Source: Nonomuraea montanisoli (lineage in GTDB: Bacteria; Actinomycetota; Actinomycetes; Streptosporangiales; Streptosporangiaceae). Taken from it: a stretch of 50,732 nt of DNA. The stretch lies in assembly GCF_013363975.1 (NCBI RefSeq), contig NZ_JABWGN010000031.1:1-50732 (forward strand), in the 5' to 3' direction. This document shows positions 1 through 8,154 of the stretch, one piece after another. Positions within the stretch are counted from its first letter, which is position 1. Each line of letters starts with the position of its first letter. Below the pieces are notes generated by a model, which worked only from the letters and a program-made list of their open reading frames with translations, searched no databases and had not been told where the DNA came from. Position numbers and translations under genes: made by a program.

Positions 1-1
1 C

Positions 2-127
2 TCCTACGGCACCAGGACCTACTCGGTACCGGTGAGCCAGCAGGCCGCCGGCACCTGGACCCTCGAGGTCAGCGACGTCTACCTCGGTGACACCGGATTC
101 CTGGACTCCTGGAGCATCACCGTCTGA
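2..127 (+). CDS. C-terminal end of a secreted protein with a P-domain (partial)
   Basis: Only the last 41 codons are in the window; the start lies upstream. The residues include TYSVPVSQQAAGTWTLEVSD followed by DTGFLDSWSITV and a TGA stop. This is the characteristic last beta-strand region of the proprotein-convertase P-domain (jelly roll), which in actinomycetes sits at the C-terminus of secreted subtilisin-like or metallo-proteases and other exported hydrolases. The catalytic part cannot be seen, so the enzyme class is unknown. A strong hairpin follows the stop codon. Confidence 0.7.
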   Translation, partial: SYGTRTYSVPVSQQAAGTWTLEVSDVYLGDTGFLDSWSITV

Positions 128-150
128 TCCCCGACAGGGAGGAGCTCAGC

Positions 151-178
151 GAGCCGCTCGGTCAAGGCCGAGCGGCTC
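151..178. terminator. Bidirectional hairpin terminator
   Basis: The arms GAGCCGCTCGG (151-161) and CCGAGCGGCTC (168-178) are perfect 11-bp complements with a 6-nt loop. The hairpin lies between two convergent genes (stop at 127 on +, stop at 189 on -), so it can serve both. There is no long T tract, as is usual for actinomycete terminators. Confidence 0.7.
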
Positions 179-188
179 TCGCTGTTCT

Positions 189-1055
189 TCAGACGCGTGC
201 CAGCGATGCCGGACTCGCCGGGCTCAGAGCGGCCAGGACGGTGCGCACCTCGGCCTCGGAGGCACCTACGACGCGGATCAGGGCGTCTTCCCGGCGGGCG
301 TACAGACTCCTTGTGCCATGGTCTTCCACCAGCAGCACGTCGCCTCCCGGCAACGTGCGGCAGGCCGACCGCCGCAGGTCGCCGGGCTGCTCCGCGCACC
401 ACGTCTCGGAAGTGCGGTGAGCCGCGGGAACGATGGAGATGAAAGTCATCGAGTCGCCGTTCCGGTACGCAAGTTCAAGCCCGACGTCATCGGGGCGTCC
501 ACCGGGGGATCGGGCGATCCCGGAGCCGTCGAACCGGTGTCCCGGCAGGTTCAGGGCAAGGAGAGGAACATCCAGGCTCTCCAGCGCCCGTTCCTTGTAC
601 CAGTCGGCCACGGCGACCCGGCCCTGGAGCGCCGCGACGACGAACGCGCAGATCGCGGCGGCCGCCGCCGCCCGTGACCACCACGAGGGGTTACGAGAAG
701 CGGCCCACGCCGCGGCCGCGTACGAGATCGTCGCGGCGAGAACGAAGGGGAGCGCGTAGCACGCCTCGGGAAGATCGAAAAGCGAGGGGTTGGGCATGAG
801 CGCATTCAGGGCCTGGGTGAGGAACGCGAACGTGACCGACCCCGCCACAGCGGCCGCTCCCCAACGGGGAAGCCCGGCCCGGAGGGCCAAGGCCGCGGCC
901 AGCGGCAAGGGCACGACCCACATCGCCAGCATGTGGTAGACGGCGATGCCCGACGCGGACAACCAGATCGCAGCCTCGACCGCTCCGACGATCATCCCGA
1001 CAAGGGCGCCCCTGCCGATGACGACCCTGGACTTCGTGGTTCTCATGAGGGACAT
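189..1055 (-). CDS. Integral membrane protein of unknown function
   Basis: 288 aa, not assigned to a family I recognise. The N-terminal half holds about four hydrophobic segments (around residues 13-35, 38-58, 66-86 and 98-118), with a further one near 128-145. The C-terminal 140 residues are soluble and contain three cysteines (in TWCAEQPGD, RRSACRTLPGG and no third nearby partner), suggesting an extracytoplasmic domain with a possible disulfide. It ends convergently with the P-domain protein and lies just downstream (54 nt) of the LuxR-type regulator on the same strand, so it may be co-transcribed with it. The start could also be the ATG three codons further in. Function unknown. Confidence 0.6.
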   Translation of the reverse strand: MSLMRTTKSRVVIGRGALVGMIVGAVEAAIWLSASGIAVYHMLAMWVVPLPLAAALALRAGLPRWGAAAVAGSVTFAFLTQALNALMPNPSLFDLPEACYALPFVLAATISYAAAAWAASRNPSWWSRAAAAAAICAFVVAALQGRVAVADWYKERALESLDVPLLALNLPGHRFDGSGIARSPGGRPDDVGLELAYRNGDSMTFISIVPAAHRTSETWCAEQPGDLRRSACRTLPGGDVLLVEDHGTRSLYARREDALIRVVGASEAEVRTVLAALSPASPASLARV

Positions 1056-1109
1056 CGTGCACCATGAATTCCCCTTCCCGCTCTCGCGTTCCGGCTCTCG
1101 CGGGCCCGG

Positions 1110-4037
1110 TCAGGGGGGCGGGTCCACCTCGGTGCGGGTGCGCACGCCGAGCTTCTGCAGCACCCGCGCCACGTGCGTGTCCACCGTACGGCGCGACAGG
1201 AACAGCACCTCGGCGATCTCCCTGTTGGTGCGGCCCTGCGCCACCAGCCGGGCCACCTCGCGCTCCCGGGGCGACAGCACGCCGCCGGCCGCCCTGCGTC
1301 CCCGCCGCGGCGGCCCGCCCACGCCGATCGTGCGCAGCTTGTGGCGGCAGCGGGCCGCGTCGTGGGTGCTGCCGAGGGTCGCGTACCGCTCGGCGGCGTC
1401 GGCGACGAGCCGCGCGGCCCACTCCCTGTCGCCGAGCTCCAGCCGGGCGTCCGCCTCGTCCTCCTCCGCCCGGGCCGCGCCGTACGGCCTGGACATCGCC
1501 TCGTACGCCTCCCGGGCGCGGGCATGGCACTCCAGGGCCTCCTCCAGCACGCCCCGGCCCCGCGCCAGCGCCCCGCGCGCCACCTCCAGCGCCGCCATGG
1601 CCGACGGCGCGTCCCGGCCCTCGATGCCCGCGGCGAACTCCGTCACCAGCTCCGCGCCCTCATGACGGCGCCCCGCCCGCAGCAGCGCGGTGACGGCGGC
1701 CGGGACGAGCTGGTCGCCCCACACCCACACGCCCTTGCGGCGCAGCCGCGCCACCGCGCCGCGCGCCTCGGCCAGCGCCGCGTCCACCTCGCCGCGGATC
1801 AGCGACAGCTCGATCAGCCCGCCGGAGGCGCAGGCCGCCACCGGGAGGAAGGCCGAGTCGGCCGCCCGCGTACCGGCGGCCTCCAGGTGCCGCCCGGCCT
1901 CCTCCCACTCGCCGCAGGCCAGTGCCAGCATGCCGAGCACGAGCTGGGCGTCCACGCCGAGCAGCGGCGCCTCCGGCATCCGCTCGACGGCCGCGACCGC
2001 CCGCTCACGCAGCCGATCCCAGCGCCCGGTCAGCCAGTCGAGCCTGATCGACGACATCTCCACCAGGTAGACCGGGTACAGGGCGCCGCTCTCCTCGGCG
2101 ATCCGCCGGCCGAGGCGGGCGTACCGCTCGGCCGCCGCGTAGTGGCCGAGCGGGATGGCCGCGTCGCACAGGTTGGAGTAGGCGCGGGCCACCTGGCGCC
2201 GCACCCCCGCCGACGGGTGGTCCGCGGGCAGGGTCTCGGCCAGCTCGAACGCCTCCGGCGAGCCGACCAGCATGGCGAAGGCGACCTTGTTGGCGTGGAC
2301 CGTGGCCGCGAGCTCCGGGTCGTCCTCCGCGACCACCAGGCTCTCGGCCTGGTCCATCCACTTCTGGTGGGTGGCGATCGGCTCGGGCCCCCACGCCGGG
2401 ATGGCCAGCAGGGCCAGCCCCCTGGCCGCCATGCCGGGCCGGTCGGTGAGGTCGGGGAGCGCGGCGAGCACCTCGCGGCGTCCCGCCTCGATCGCGCCGG
2501 CCTGGTTCGACAGCAGCACGCCCAGGTTGAGCCGGGCCTCGCCGCGGGCCTCCGGCGCCAGGAAGTCGTCCGAGAGCAGGTGGCGCAGCAGCCGGACGAC
2601 CCGCCGGTGCGACAGGCCGACCGCGGCCAGCCTGCTGAGCCGCAGGGCCAGCGGGCCGCGGGCCTCGCGCGGCAGTTTGGGGTCGGCGAGCATGCCCTCC
2701 AGCAGCTCGACGGCGAGCGGCACGTCGCCGAGCGCCGCGGCCTGGTCGGCGGCCGCCTCGCCGTGCCGCCGCCAGGCGTCGAAGTCGCCCGCGCGCCTGG
2801 CGTGGTAGGCGAGCCGGACCAGCGGCCGGTGGTCGAGCGCGGCCAGCGCCGCCATGGCCCGCCGGTGCAGCAGCCGCCGGTCCGGGCCGGGGATCGCGTC
2901 GTAGACGGCCTGCTGGGCGAGCGTGTGCCGGAAGCCGTACTGGCCGTCGGGGTGCTCCAGCAGCACGCCCGTCCTGAGCGCCTCGCGCAGCCCCGTCCCG
3001 TCCGGGCCGCCGTACCACGGCGCGCCGGGCGGCCGGACCACGGCGGCGGCCGCCTCCTCGCCGCCCGGCGGCTGCACCACGGCCGCGATCAGCGGCTCGT
3101 CGGCGGGGAGCTGGAGCACGGCGGCGGCGTGCACGGCCCGCAGCGCGGCGGGGGAGAGGCCGGCGAGCTGCTCGGCCATCGCCTCGCGCAGCAGCAGCGG
3201 CACCGCGATGCGGTCCAGGCCGGCCGGGTCGGCCTCACCGTCCTCGTCGGCCCCCGCGAACCGGCCGGCCTCGTCGAGCAGCGAGCGGACGACCTCCTCC
3301 ACCACGAACGGGACGCCGCCGGTGTGCTCGCGCAGCCGGGCCGCGAAGGACGCGGACAGCTCCGCGCGGCCGAGCAGGGTGCCCGCCATGCGCCGGACGC
3401 CCTCCACGTCCAGGGGCGCCAGCGCCACCACCGAGCTGTTGACGCCCTGCGGATGCCGGTAGGCGTGCCCGAACGGCAGCCCCGGCACCGGCAGGTCCTC
3501 CCGCCGGAACGTGACCACCAGGGCCAGGCCCGCGGGGGGCTGGTCGGTGAGGAAGCGCAGCAGGTCGCGCGTGCCGTCGTCGGCCCAGTGCAGGTCCTCC
3601 ACCACGAGCAGGACCGGCCCCGCCGCGCTCAGCAGGGCGTGGACGGCGCGGAACAACCGGTGGCGCTCCGCGCTCGGGTCGTCGACCGGCGGCGGAGCCG
3701 GCGCCGGCGGCAGGTGCTCGGCCAGCTCCGGCAGGTAGCCGCGCAGCGTCCCGGTCACCGGGTTCAGCGCCGAGCGGTCGGGCAGCGCGGCGGCCGCGTG
3801 GCGGAGCGCGTCGAAGACCGGCCCGTAGGGGAACGGCTCCCTGAGCTGGTGGCAGTGGCCGACCAGCACGGTGCGCTCGTCCGGGAGGAGTTCGACGGCG
3901 GCGCGGACCAGCCGGGTCTTGCCGATCCCCGCCTCACCCTGCACGAGCACCACGGCGGGCGGGTCGGTGATCGCGTGGAGGAGCGCCCTGAGCTGTGTGT
4001 CGCGTCCGACCAGCGCTGGGGAGGCGAGGCTCGTCAT
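1110..4037 (-). CDS. LuxR-family ATP-binding transcriptional regulator (LAL type)
   Basis: 975 aa from an ATG preceded by GGAG; an in-frame ATG 18 codons upstream (4091) lacks a clear ribosome binding site. Domain order: AAA/ATPase with Walker A GEAGIGKTRL near residue 34 and Walker B LLVVEDLHWADDG near 145; a long alpha-helical TPR-like middle (about 350-880); a C-terminal LuxR helix-turn-helix with LSPREREVARLVAQGRTNREIAEVLFLS-type sequence. Length and order match the MalT/LAL family, whose ATPase and helical repeats sense a ligand and whose C-terminus binds DNA. The ligand is not predictable. It lies downstream of the LysR gene on the same strand with a 160-nt gap. A membrane protein follows. 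Confidence 0.9.
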   Translation of the reverse strand: MTSLASPALVGRDTQLRALLHAITDPPAVVLVQGEAGIGKTRLVRAAVELLPDERTVLVGHCHQLREPFPYGPVFDALRHAAAALPDRSALNPVTGTLRGYLPELAEHLPPAPAPPPVDDPSAERHRLFRAVHALLSAAGPVLLVVEDLHWADDGTRDLLRFLTDQPPAGLALVVTFRREDLPVPGLPFGHAYRHPQGVNSSVVALAPLDVEGVRRMAGTLLGRAELSASFAARLREHTGGVPFVVEEVVRSLLDEAGRFAGADEDGEADPAGLDRIAVPLLLREAMAEQLAGLSPAALRAVHAAAVLQLPADEPLIAAVVQPPGGEEAAAAVVRPPGAPWYGGPDGTGLREALRTGVLLEHPDGQYGFRHTLAQQAVYDAIPGPDRRLLHRRAMAALAALDHRPLVRLAYHARRAGDFDAWRRHGEAAADQAAALGDVPLAVELLEGMLADPKLPREARGPLALRLSRLAAVGLSHRRVVRLLRHLLSDDFLAPEARGEARLNLGVLLSNQAGAIEAGRREVLAALPDLTDRPGMAARGLALLAIPAWGPEPIATHQKWMDQAESLVVAEDDPELAATVHANKVAFAMLVGSPEAFELAETLPADHPSAGVRRQVARAYSNLCDAAIPLGHYAAAERYARLGRRIAEESGALYPVYLVEMSSIRLDWLTGRWDRLRERAVAAVERMPEAPLLGVDAQLVLGMLALACGEWEEAGRHLEAAGTRAADSAFLPVAACASGGLIELSLIRGEVDAALAEARGAVARLRRKGVWVWGDQLVPAAVTALLRAGRRHEGAELVTEFAAGIEGRDAPSAMAALEVARGALARGRGVLEEALECHARAREAYEAMSRPYGAARAEEDEADARLELGDREWAARLVADAAERYATLGSTHDAARCRHKLRTIGVGGPPRRGRRAAGGVLSPREREVARLVAQGRTNREIAEVLFLSRRTVDTHVARVLQKLGVRTRTEVDPPP

Positions 4038-4197
4038 CGGGTGCTCCGAAACAGTGCGGGTGTGCTGCCCGTGCCGGATTCCGTTATCCACTAATGGTCA
4101 AGTGCGGTCAACCCTCCCCTTACTCACCGGTCACCCGCCGGACCCCCGCAGGGGCCGTGCCGGGTACCGAATGGGCCGGGTCAGATCCGCCCTCGCC

Positions 4198-5139
4198 CTA
4201 CCCTCTCGCCCCCGTACGAGGCCCTCCCGGCATGTGACCGGCGTGACCGGAGGCGCTCGCGAGGCGGACGAGCTCGGCCGCGGCGCCCGCCGGCCGGGTC
4301 CGGCCCCGCCAGACCGCGAACAGCGGCCGCCGCCCGTCGAAGTCCGCGACGAGCGCCTCGACCAGCCGTCCCTCGCGCAGCTCGGCCGCCACGGCCAGCA
4401 CGCTGAGCACCGCCGGGGCGACCCCCGCCTCCACCGCCACCTTCACCGCGGCGTTCGAGGACAGCTCCAGGGCCGGGGCGGCGACGTCCCGCCCGGCCAT
4501 GATCCGGTCGACGGCGTGGCGGGTGCCCGAACCGGGCTCGCGCAAGACCAGCGGCGTCGCCGCCAGCTCCGCGAACTCCAGAGGAGCGCGCCGCCGCGCC
4601 CAGGGATGGCGGGGTCCCACCACGACGACCATCCGGTCCTGCGCGATGAGCCGGGCGGCCAGCCCCTCCGGCACGTACGGCGACTCGATGAAGCCCACGT
4701 CGATCTCGCCGTCCTGCGCCAGGCGGCACACCTCACCCGAGTTGGCCACCCGCAGTCCCACCTCCACGTCCGGCGCGGCCCGGCGCAGCGCCACGAGCCA
4801 GCCGGGCAGCAGGTACTCGGCGACCGTCATGCTGGCCGCCACCCGCACGCGGGCGTCACGGTCGCGGCGCAGCGCCTCGACACCGGTCAGGAGCTCGCCG
4901 GCCGCCTCCAGCGCCACCCGGGCCCGGCCCGCCACGACCTCGCCCTGCGGGGTGAGCCGCGAGCCGGTGGTCGAGCGGTGCAGCAGGGGCACGCCCAGCT
5001 CGCGCTCCAGGGTGTCGAGCCGGCGGCTCGCCGACGCCTGCGTGATGCCGTGCAGCTTGGCGGCCTTGCCCAGGCTGCCGTGCTCGGCGATCAGCAGCAG
5101 CAGTTCGAGGCTGCCCAGGTCGGGCCATCGTCGGGTCAT
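4198..5139 (-). CDS. LysR-family regulator, divergent from a YeiH-type exporter
   Basis: 313 aa. The N-terminal winged HTH reads LGSLELLLLIAEHGSLGKAA then ITQASASRRLDTLERELGVP (residues about 8-60). The substrate-binding fold follows, with typical LTPQGE near 68 and the regulatory-domain core VRVAASMTVAEYLLPGWL. I chose the ATG at 5139 because the frame upstream is only an antisense reading of the exporter gene. TACGGT lies 6 nt before the ATG, so a leaderless transcript is possible. LysR regulators (YeiE, CbbR/CysB-like) commonly sit divergent from yeiH exporters and control them in response to sulfur or anion status. That role is inferred here from position. Confidence 0.9.
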   Translation of the reverse strand: MTRRWPDLGSLELLLLIAEHGSLGKAAKLHGITQASASRRLDTLERELGVPLLHRSTTGSRLTPQGEVVAGRARVALEAAGELLTGVEALRRDRDARVRVAASMTVAEYLLPGWLVALRRAAPDVEVGLRVANSGEVCRLAQDGEIDVGFIESPYVPEGLAARLIAQDRMVVVVGPRHPWARRRAPLEFAELAATPLVLREPGSGTRHAVDRIMAGRDVAAPALELSSNAAVKVAVEAGVAPAVLSVLAVAAELREGRLVEALVADFDGRRPLFAVWRGRTRPAGAAAELVRLASASGHAGHMPGGPRTGARG

Positions 5140-5166
5140 GCACTCACCGTATGACCCGCTGCGAAA

Positions 5167-5180
5167 CCGGTGGCTACCGG
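5167..5180. promoter_or_regulatory. Candidate LysR operator in the divergent spacer
   Basis: The 70-nt gap between the LysR gene and the exporter holds a perfect 5-bp dyad CCGGT-N4-ACCGG. LysR proteins usually bind a T-N11-A dyad in such divergent spacers. This one is the only clear symmetry here, so it is a reasonable candidate site. Confidence 0.4.
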
Positions 5181-5209
5181 GCGGGCCCGGCGGTTGTGAA
5201 GATCGGCTC

Positions 5210-6487
5210 ATGAGCGCGTCCACCCACCCGCCCTCCGACACGCCGCCCACCTGCGCGGCGTCCAACCGCACACCGTCCACGAACGCGGCATCCACTCCTA
5301 CGCCGGCCACTCCTACGCCGGCCACTCCTACGCCGGCCACTCCTACGCCGGCCACCCCTGCGGCGTCCACCCGCTCGCTGGCCGCCAGCGCGACGTCGAC
5401 CCGCTCGCTCTCCACACGCGCGCCGTCCTCCAGCCCGGCGGACGCCAACCGGTCCTCCGCCAACTCGCCCTCCGCCAATCCGCCCTCTGACGGCCGGGCG
5501 CGTGTCGCGACTGCCGGTGGCTCCCTCGTGCCCGGCCTGCTCGTGGCCGCCGCCGGAGTGGCGGTGGCGGTGGCCGTCAACGCCCTCGTGCCCGCCGTGA
5601 GCCCGCTGATGGTGGCCGTCGTCCTCGGCGCCCTCCTGGGGAACCTCGGCGCGCGGCCGGAGGCCCTGCGGCCCGGCCTGACGTTCGCCTCGGGGCGGCT
5701 GCTGCGCCTCGGCGTCGTCCTGCTCGGCGCGCGGCTCGCGGTGCCGGACGTCCTCGCCCTGGGGCTCCCGGTGCTGCTGCTGGTCGTGACGACGGTGGCA
5801 GTGACGTTCTCCGGCACCTGGTGGCTCGGGACGCGGCTCGGCCTGGGCCGCGAGCCGGCCCTGCTCGTGGCCACCGGCTTCTCCATCTGCGGCGCCGCGG
5901 CCATCGCGGCCATGGACGGCGTGACCGACAGCGAGAAGCGGGACGTCATGACCGCGGTCGCCCTGGTCACCCTGTACGGCTCGCTCGCGATCGCCCTCCT
6001 GCCCCTCGCCGGCGGGCTCCTCCACCTGCCCGCGGCGAGCTTCGGCGTCTGGACCGGGGCCAGCGTGCAGGAGGTGGCCCAGGTGGTGGCCACGGCGCAG
6101 ACAGCCGGCCAGGCCGCCCTCGCCACGGCCGTGGTCGTCAAGCTCACCCGGGTCGTCATGCTCGCCCCGCTCATCGCGGGCGTCAGCCTCTGGCGCCGCC
6201 GCACCGCCCAACCCGGCCCCCGAGGTCGGACTCCCGTGGTGCCGCTCTTCGTCGCCGGTTTCCTGGCCGTGGTCGCCCTGCGCAGCCTCGGCGCGGTGCC
6301 GGACGGCTGGCTCGCGCCGATCAGGACGGCCGAGACGGTGCTGTTCACCGCCGCCCTGTTCGCGATGGGGACGGCCGTACGGGTGCGGGAACTGCTGAGC
6401 ACCGGCCGCCGCGCCGTCGCCCTCGGGGCCCTCTCGGCGCTGCTGGTCACGCTCGTGGCGCTGGCCGGGGTGCTCGTCCTGCGCTGA
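5210..6487 (+). CDS. YeiH-family putative sulfate/anion exporter with long N-terminal extension
   Basis: 425 aa. Residues from about 105 onward match the YeiH/UPF0324 family (about 10 membrane helices): VVLGALLGNLGARPE, the re-entrant motif GFSICGAAAIAAMDGV, and GASVQEVAQVVATAQTAGQ. Family members are usually about 340 aa. The extra first 100 residues here are a Ser/Thr/Pro/Ala-rich tail with no helix, encoded partly by a four-fold 15-bp repeat. The family is linked to sulfite/sulfate or related anion export. The ATG at 5210 is the first in-frame start after the regulatory spacer. The true start could be later, but I see no good internal start before the first membrane helix. Confidence 0.85.
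   Translation: MSASTHPPSDTPPTCAASNRTPSTNAASTPTPATPTPATPTPATPTPATPAASTRSLAASATSTRSLSTRAPSSSPADANRSSANSPSANPPSDGRARVATAGGSLVPGLLVAAAGVAVAVAVNALVPAVSPLMVAVVLGALLGNLGARPEALRPGLTFASGRLLRLGVVLLGARLAVPDVLALGLPVLLLVVTTVAVTFSGTWWLGTRLGLGREPALLVATGFSICGAAAIAAMDGVTDSEKRDVMTAVALVTLYGSLAIALLPLAGGLLHLPAASFGVWTGASVQEVAQVVATAQTAGQAALATAVVVKLTRVVMLAPLIAGVSLWRRRTAQPGPRGRTPVVPLFVAGFLAVVALRSLGAVPDGWLAPIRTAETVLFTAALFAMGTAVRVRELLSTGRRAVALGALSALLVTLVALAGVLVLR
5294..5353 (+). repeat. 15-bp tandem repeat, four copies, coding
   Basis: The unit ACTCCTACGCCGGCC occurs four times without change (5294, 5309, 5324, 5339). It encodes a TPTPA-type repeat in the N-terminal tail of the exporter. The unit is a multiple of 3, so copy-number change keeps frame. 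Confidence 0.9.
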
Positions 6488-6488
6488 C

Positions 6489-6600
6489 GGATTCCTGGCG
6501 ACGAGCCCTCGGGGCAGCCAGCCCTTGGGTGACGAGTTCGTGGGTAGCGGATCCCTGGGTGACGAGTCCTGGTTCGGCCGTTCCTGGGTTAATGAGTGGC
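6489..6600 (+). repeat. Degenerate tandem repeat after the exporter gene
   Basis: Four decayed units of about 26-30 bp share the core CCTGGGTGACGAGT (best copies near 6523 and 6553; weaker ones near 6493 and 6582). It starts directly after the exporter stop codon. No gene or clear hairpin is seen from 6488 to 6812, where sequence bias begins to change toward the accessory island. Confidence 0.55.
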
Positions 6601-6812
6601 AGCCGCGACGATCACCTGGCTACCGTGGATGACATCCGGATGATCGACGGGCCACGGTCTGACCGGCGGGAATGGCGCCCCCCGGCCGGACGGCGGCCCC
6701 GCCTCGGGCATGGCCCACGCCAGCCCCGCCCGAGGCCGCACCATCCCCGCCCGCCTGCTCACGGGGGCAGCAATCATTGCGGTCTGATCCCCCGTGCGAA
6801 CTGACATCCAGG

Positions 6813-6844
6813 CAGAAGCGGTTCTGTGCAGAAAGATGTACAGT
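6813..6844 (+). promoter_or_regulatory. Candidate operator and promoter of the first toxin-antitoxin module
   Basis: Two overlapping dyads share one arm: CAGAA-GCGG-TTCTG (6813-6826) and TTCTG-TG-CAGAA (6822-6833). A -10-like TACAGT lies at 6839-6844, exactly 7 nt before the ATG at 6851, so the transcript is probably leaderless. Antitoxins of this class normally repress their own operon through such dyads. Confidence 0.55.
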
Positions 6845-6850
6845 TGAGGT

Positions 6851-7159
6851 ATGACCGTTCTGCACGACGCCACTGAGTTGAGTGTCACCGAGGCGGCCCA
6901 GCGAGGGGTCGCCCGCCTGGTGGCCGATGCGGAGCAAGGGGCCGATCTGGTGGTTACCCGTCGGCGCCAGCCGGTGGCGGCTGTGGTGAGCATCCGCCGA
7001 CTCAACGAGTTGGAAGAGGCAGCGGCCGACATGCGCGATCTGGCGCTTGTGCTCGCTCGGTCGGTGACGGACACGGGGGAGCGGGTCTCGCTCGATGAGG
7101 TGCTGGCCGCTTTCGGGCACACTCGCGAGTCGCTGGCCGCCATCCCAGACGACGAGTAG
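6851..7159 (+). CDS. Phd/YefM-type antitoxin
   Basis: 102 aa. The N-terminal half has the Phd/YefM fold signature: LSVTEAAQRGVARLVADAEQ followed by a strand-turn-strand VVTRRRQPVAAVVSIRRLNELEE. In this family the N-terminus dimerises and binds the operator while the C-terminus wraps the toxin. Here the C-terminal part (about 60-102) is acidic and ends in IPDDE. It lies 2 nt before the toxin gene and is probably leaderless. Codon use is less G/C-biased at third positions than in the surrounding core genes, consistent with acquired DNA. Confidence 0.85.
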   Translation: MTVLHDATELSVTEAAQRGVARLVADAEQGADLVVTRRRQPVAAVVSIRRLNELEEAAADMRDLALVLARSVTDTGERVSLDEVLAAFGHTRESLAAIPDDE

Positions 7160-7161
7160 AC

Positions 7162-7680
7162 GTGTCGGACGTCGTCTTCACGGCGCCAGCGGTCGATGAC
7201 CTGCGACGCATCGGCCCAGACGCGGTGCCCAAGGTGCTCAAGAAGATCCTTCTCCTGTTGGACCACCCTGAGGCTGGTTACCCGCTCGGTGGGGACCTGA
7301 CCGGCTTTCGGAAGCTTGTGGTGGGTCGCAACACCTGGCGTGTCGTCTACCGCATCACCGAGGACAAGGCGGTGGAGATCTGCGAGGTGTGGGCTGTCGG
7401 TGAGCGAGCCGACGCGGAGGTCTACGCCGAGGCGACGGCCAGGGTGCGCGAGGCGGGTACCGGCCGTCCGGAGGTCGTCCGGCTCGGTCAGGTGATCGAG
7501 CGTCTTGGCGCGTTGGCCGATCACATCCGGGTGGAGCAAGCGCCGCGTAGAGAACCGGTTCCAGACTGGCTGGCCGACCGGTTGATCTACACGGTGGGGA
7601 TGGCCCGCGAGGACGTCGCTGCTCTGGATCTCCAGGAGGCTGTCGACTTGTGGGCTGAGTATCGGTCAGAGGCTCGCTAG
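7162..7680 (+). CDS. RelE/ParE-type toxin with C-terminal extension
   Basis: 172 aa from a GTG start, 2 nt after the antitoxin stop. Residues 1-92 match RelE/ParE toxins: VVFTAPAVDDLRRIGPDAV, a helix KVLKKILLLLDHPEAG, the strand FRKLVVGRNTWRVVYRI and EICEVWAVGERADAEVYAEA. RelE proteins cleave ribosome-bound mRNA and ParE proteins poison gyrase; I cannot tell which applies here. Family members are usually 85-100 aa, whereas this one carries about 75 extra residues, including a predicted helix around VVRLGQVIERLGALADHIRV and another at the end. The tail may be an additional antitoxin or partner contact, or a fused second domain. Confidence 0.8.
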   Translation: MSDVVFTAPAVDDLRRIGPDAVPKVLKKILLLLDHPEAGYPLGGDLTGFRKLVVGRNTWRVVYRITEDKAVEICEVWAVGERADAEVYAEATARVREAGTGRPEVVRLGQVIERLGALADHIRVEQAPRREPVPDWLADRLIYTVGMAREDVAALDLQEAVDLWAEYRSEAR

Positions 7681-7708
7681 GTCCGCGCATCTCTTGTCTG
7701 AGGAGAAG

Positions 7709-7760
7709 CGCTTGCCACCAGCTCTTTGCCGTCAAGGTGGCCGGTGCTCGGGGCTCCGGA
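7709..7760 (+). repeat. Copy 1 of a roughly 50-bp repeat that follows a toxin gene
   Basis: This segment aligns with 11957-12008 after a 1-nt gap, with only about seven mismatches in 50 nt. Shared blocks are TGCCACC, GCTCT, TGCCGTC, AGGTGGCCGG and GCTCGGGG. Each copy lies within about 30 nt downstream of the stop codon of a RelE-like toxin gene. The rest of 7761-8070 holds no gene I can support. Confidence 0.7.
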
Positions 7761-8082
7761 GGCGGGCGGGCGGGCCCGATCCCACAGCTATGACTGGTCC
7801 TCGTGCGTTTCGCTTGTGTGCCCTGCGGCCTTGCCAAGCTCCAGGCATTTGGACGGGAGGCAAGCTGAGGTCCGTACCCGCTCCCTGCACGGCCTGGTTC
7901 GTGTCCCTCGGTCGGCATCAACTCCGTCTGTGCGGCATGGATGTGGGTGACGTGGAAGGCTCAGGCAGTCGTATCGGAAGTCGGAAGACGGAATCCACGC
8001 CTCGGGCGGACCCGCAATGACAGCTGTCGGGGGAGGGGAAAGAGTGCCGTAGGACGCCCCTGAGCACTACCAGGAGGTGGTG

Positions 8083-8154
8083 ATGCGAGACGGGGAGCTC
8101 TCGGTGCCCCTGGGGGTCGCCGAGATGTCGATCGCACCACCGCCTCGGCTATGA
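8083..8154 (+). CDS. Small ORF, 23 aa, strong ribosome binding site
   Basis: ATG preceded by AGGAGGTGGTG with ideal spacing. The peptide begins MRDGELSVPLGVAEMS and ends in PPPRL before TGA. It overlaps the 3' end of the convergent gene by 6 nt. No family is recognised. It could be a real short peptide, the start of a decayed gene, or chance; the strength of the Shine-Dalgarno match is the only strong argument. Confidence 0.3.
   Translation: MRDGELSVPLGVAEMSIAPPPRL

Noticed and set aside
5140..6450. Long N-terminal extension of the LysR gene
   Set aside because: The extension is only antisense of the exporter. The ATG at 5139 begins exactly at the canonical LysR HTH.
7694..8020. A 108-codon frame after the first toxin gene
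   Set aside because: It has no ribosome binding site, starts inside the repeated post-toxin sequence and shows no coding-like periodicity.
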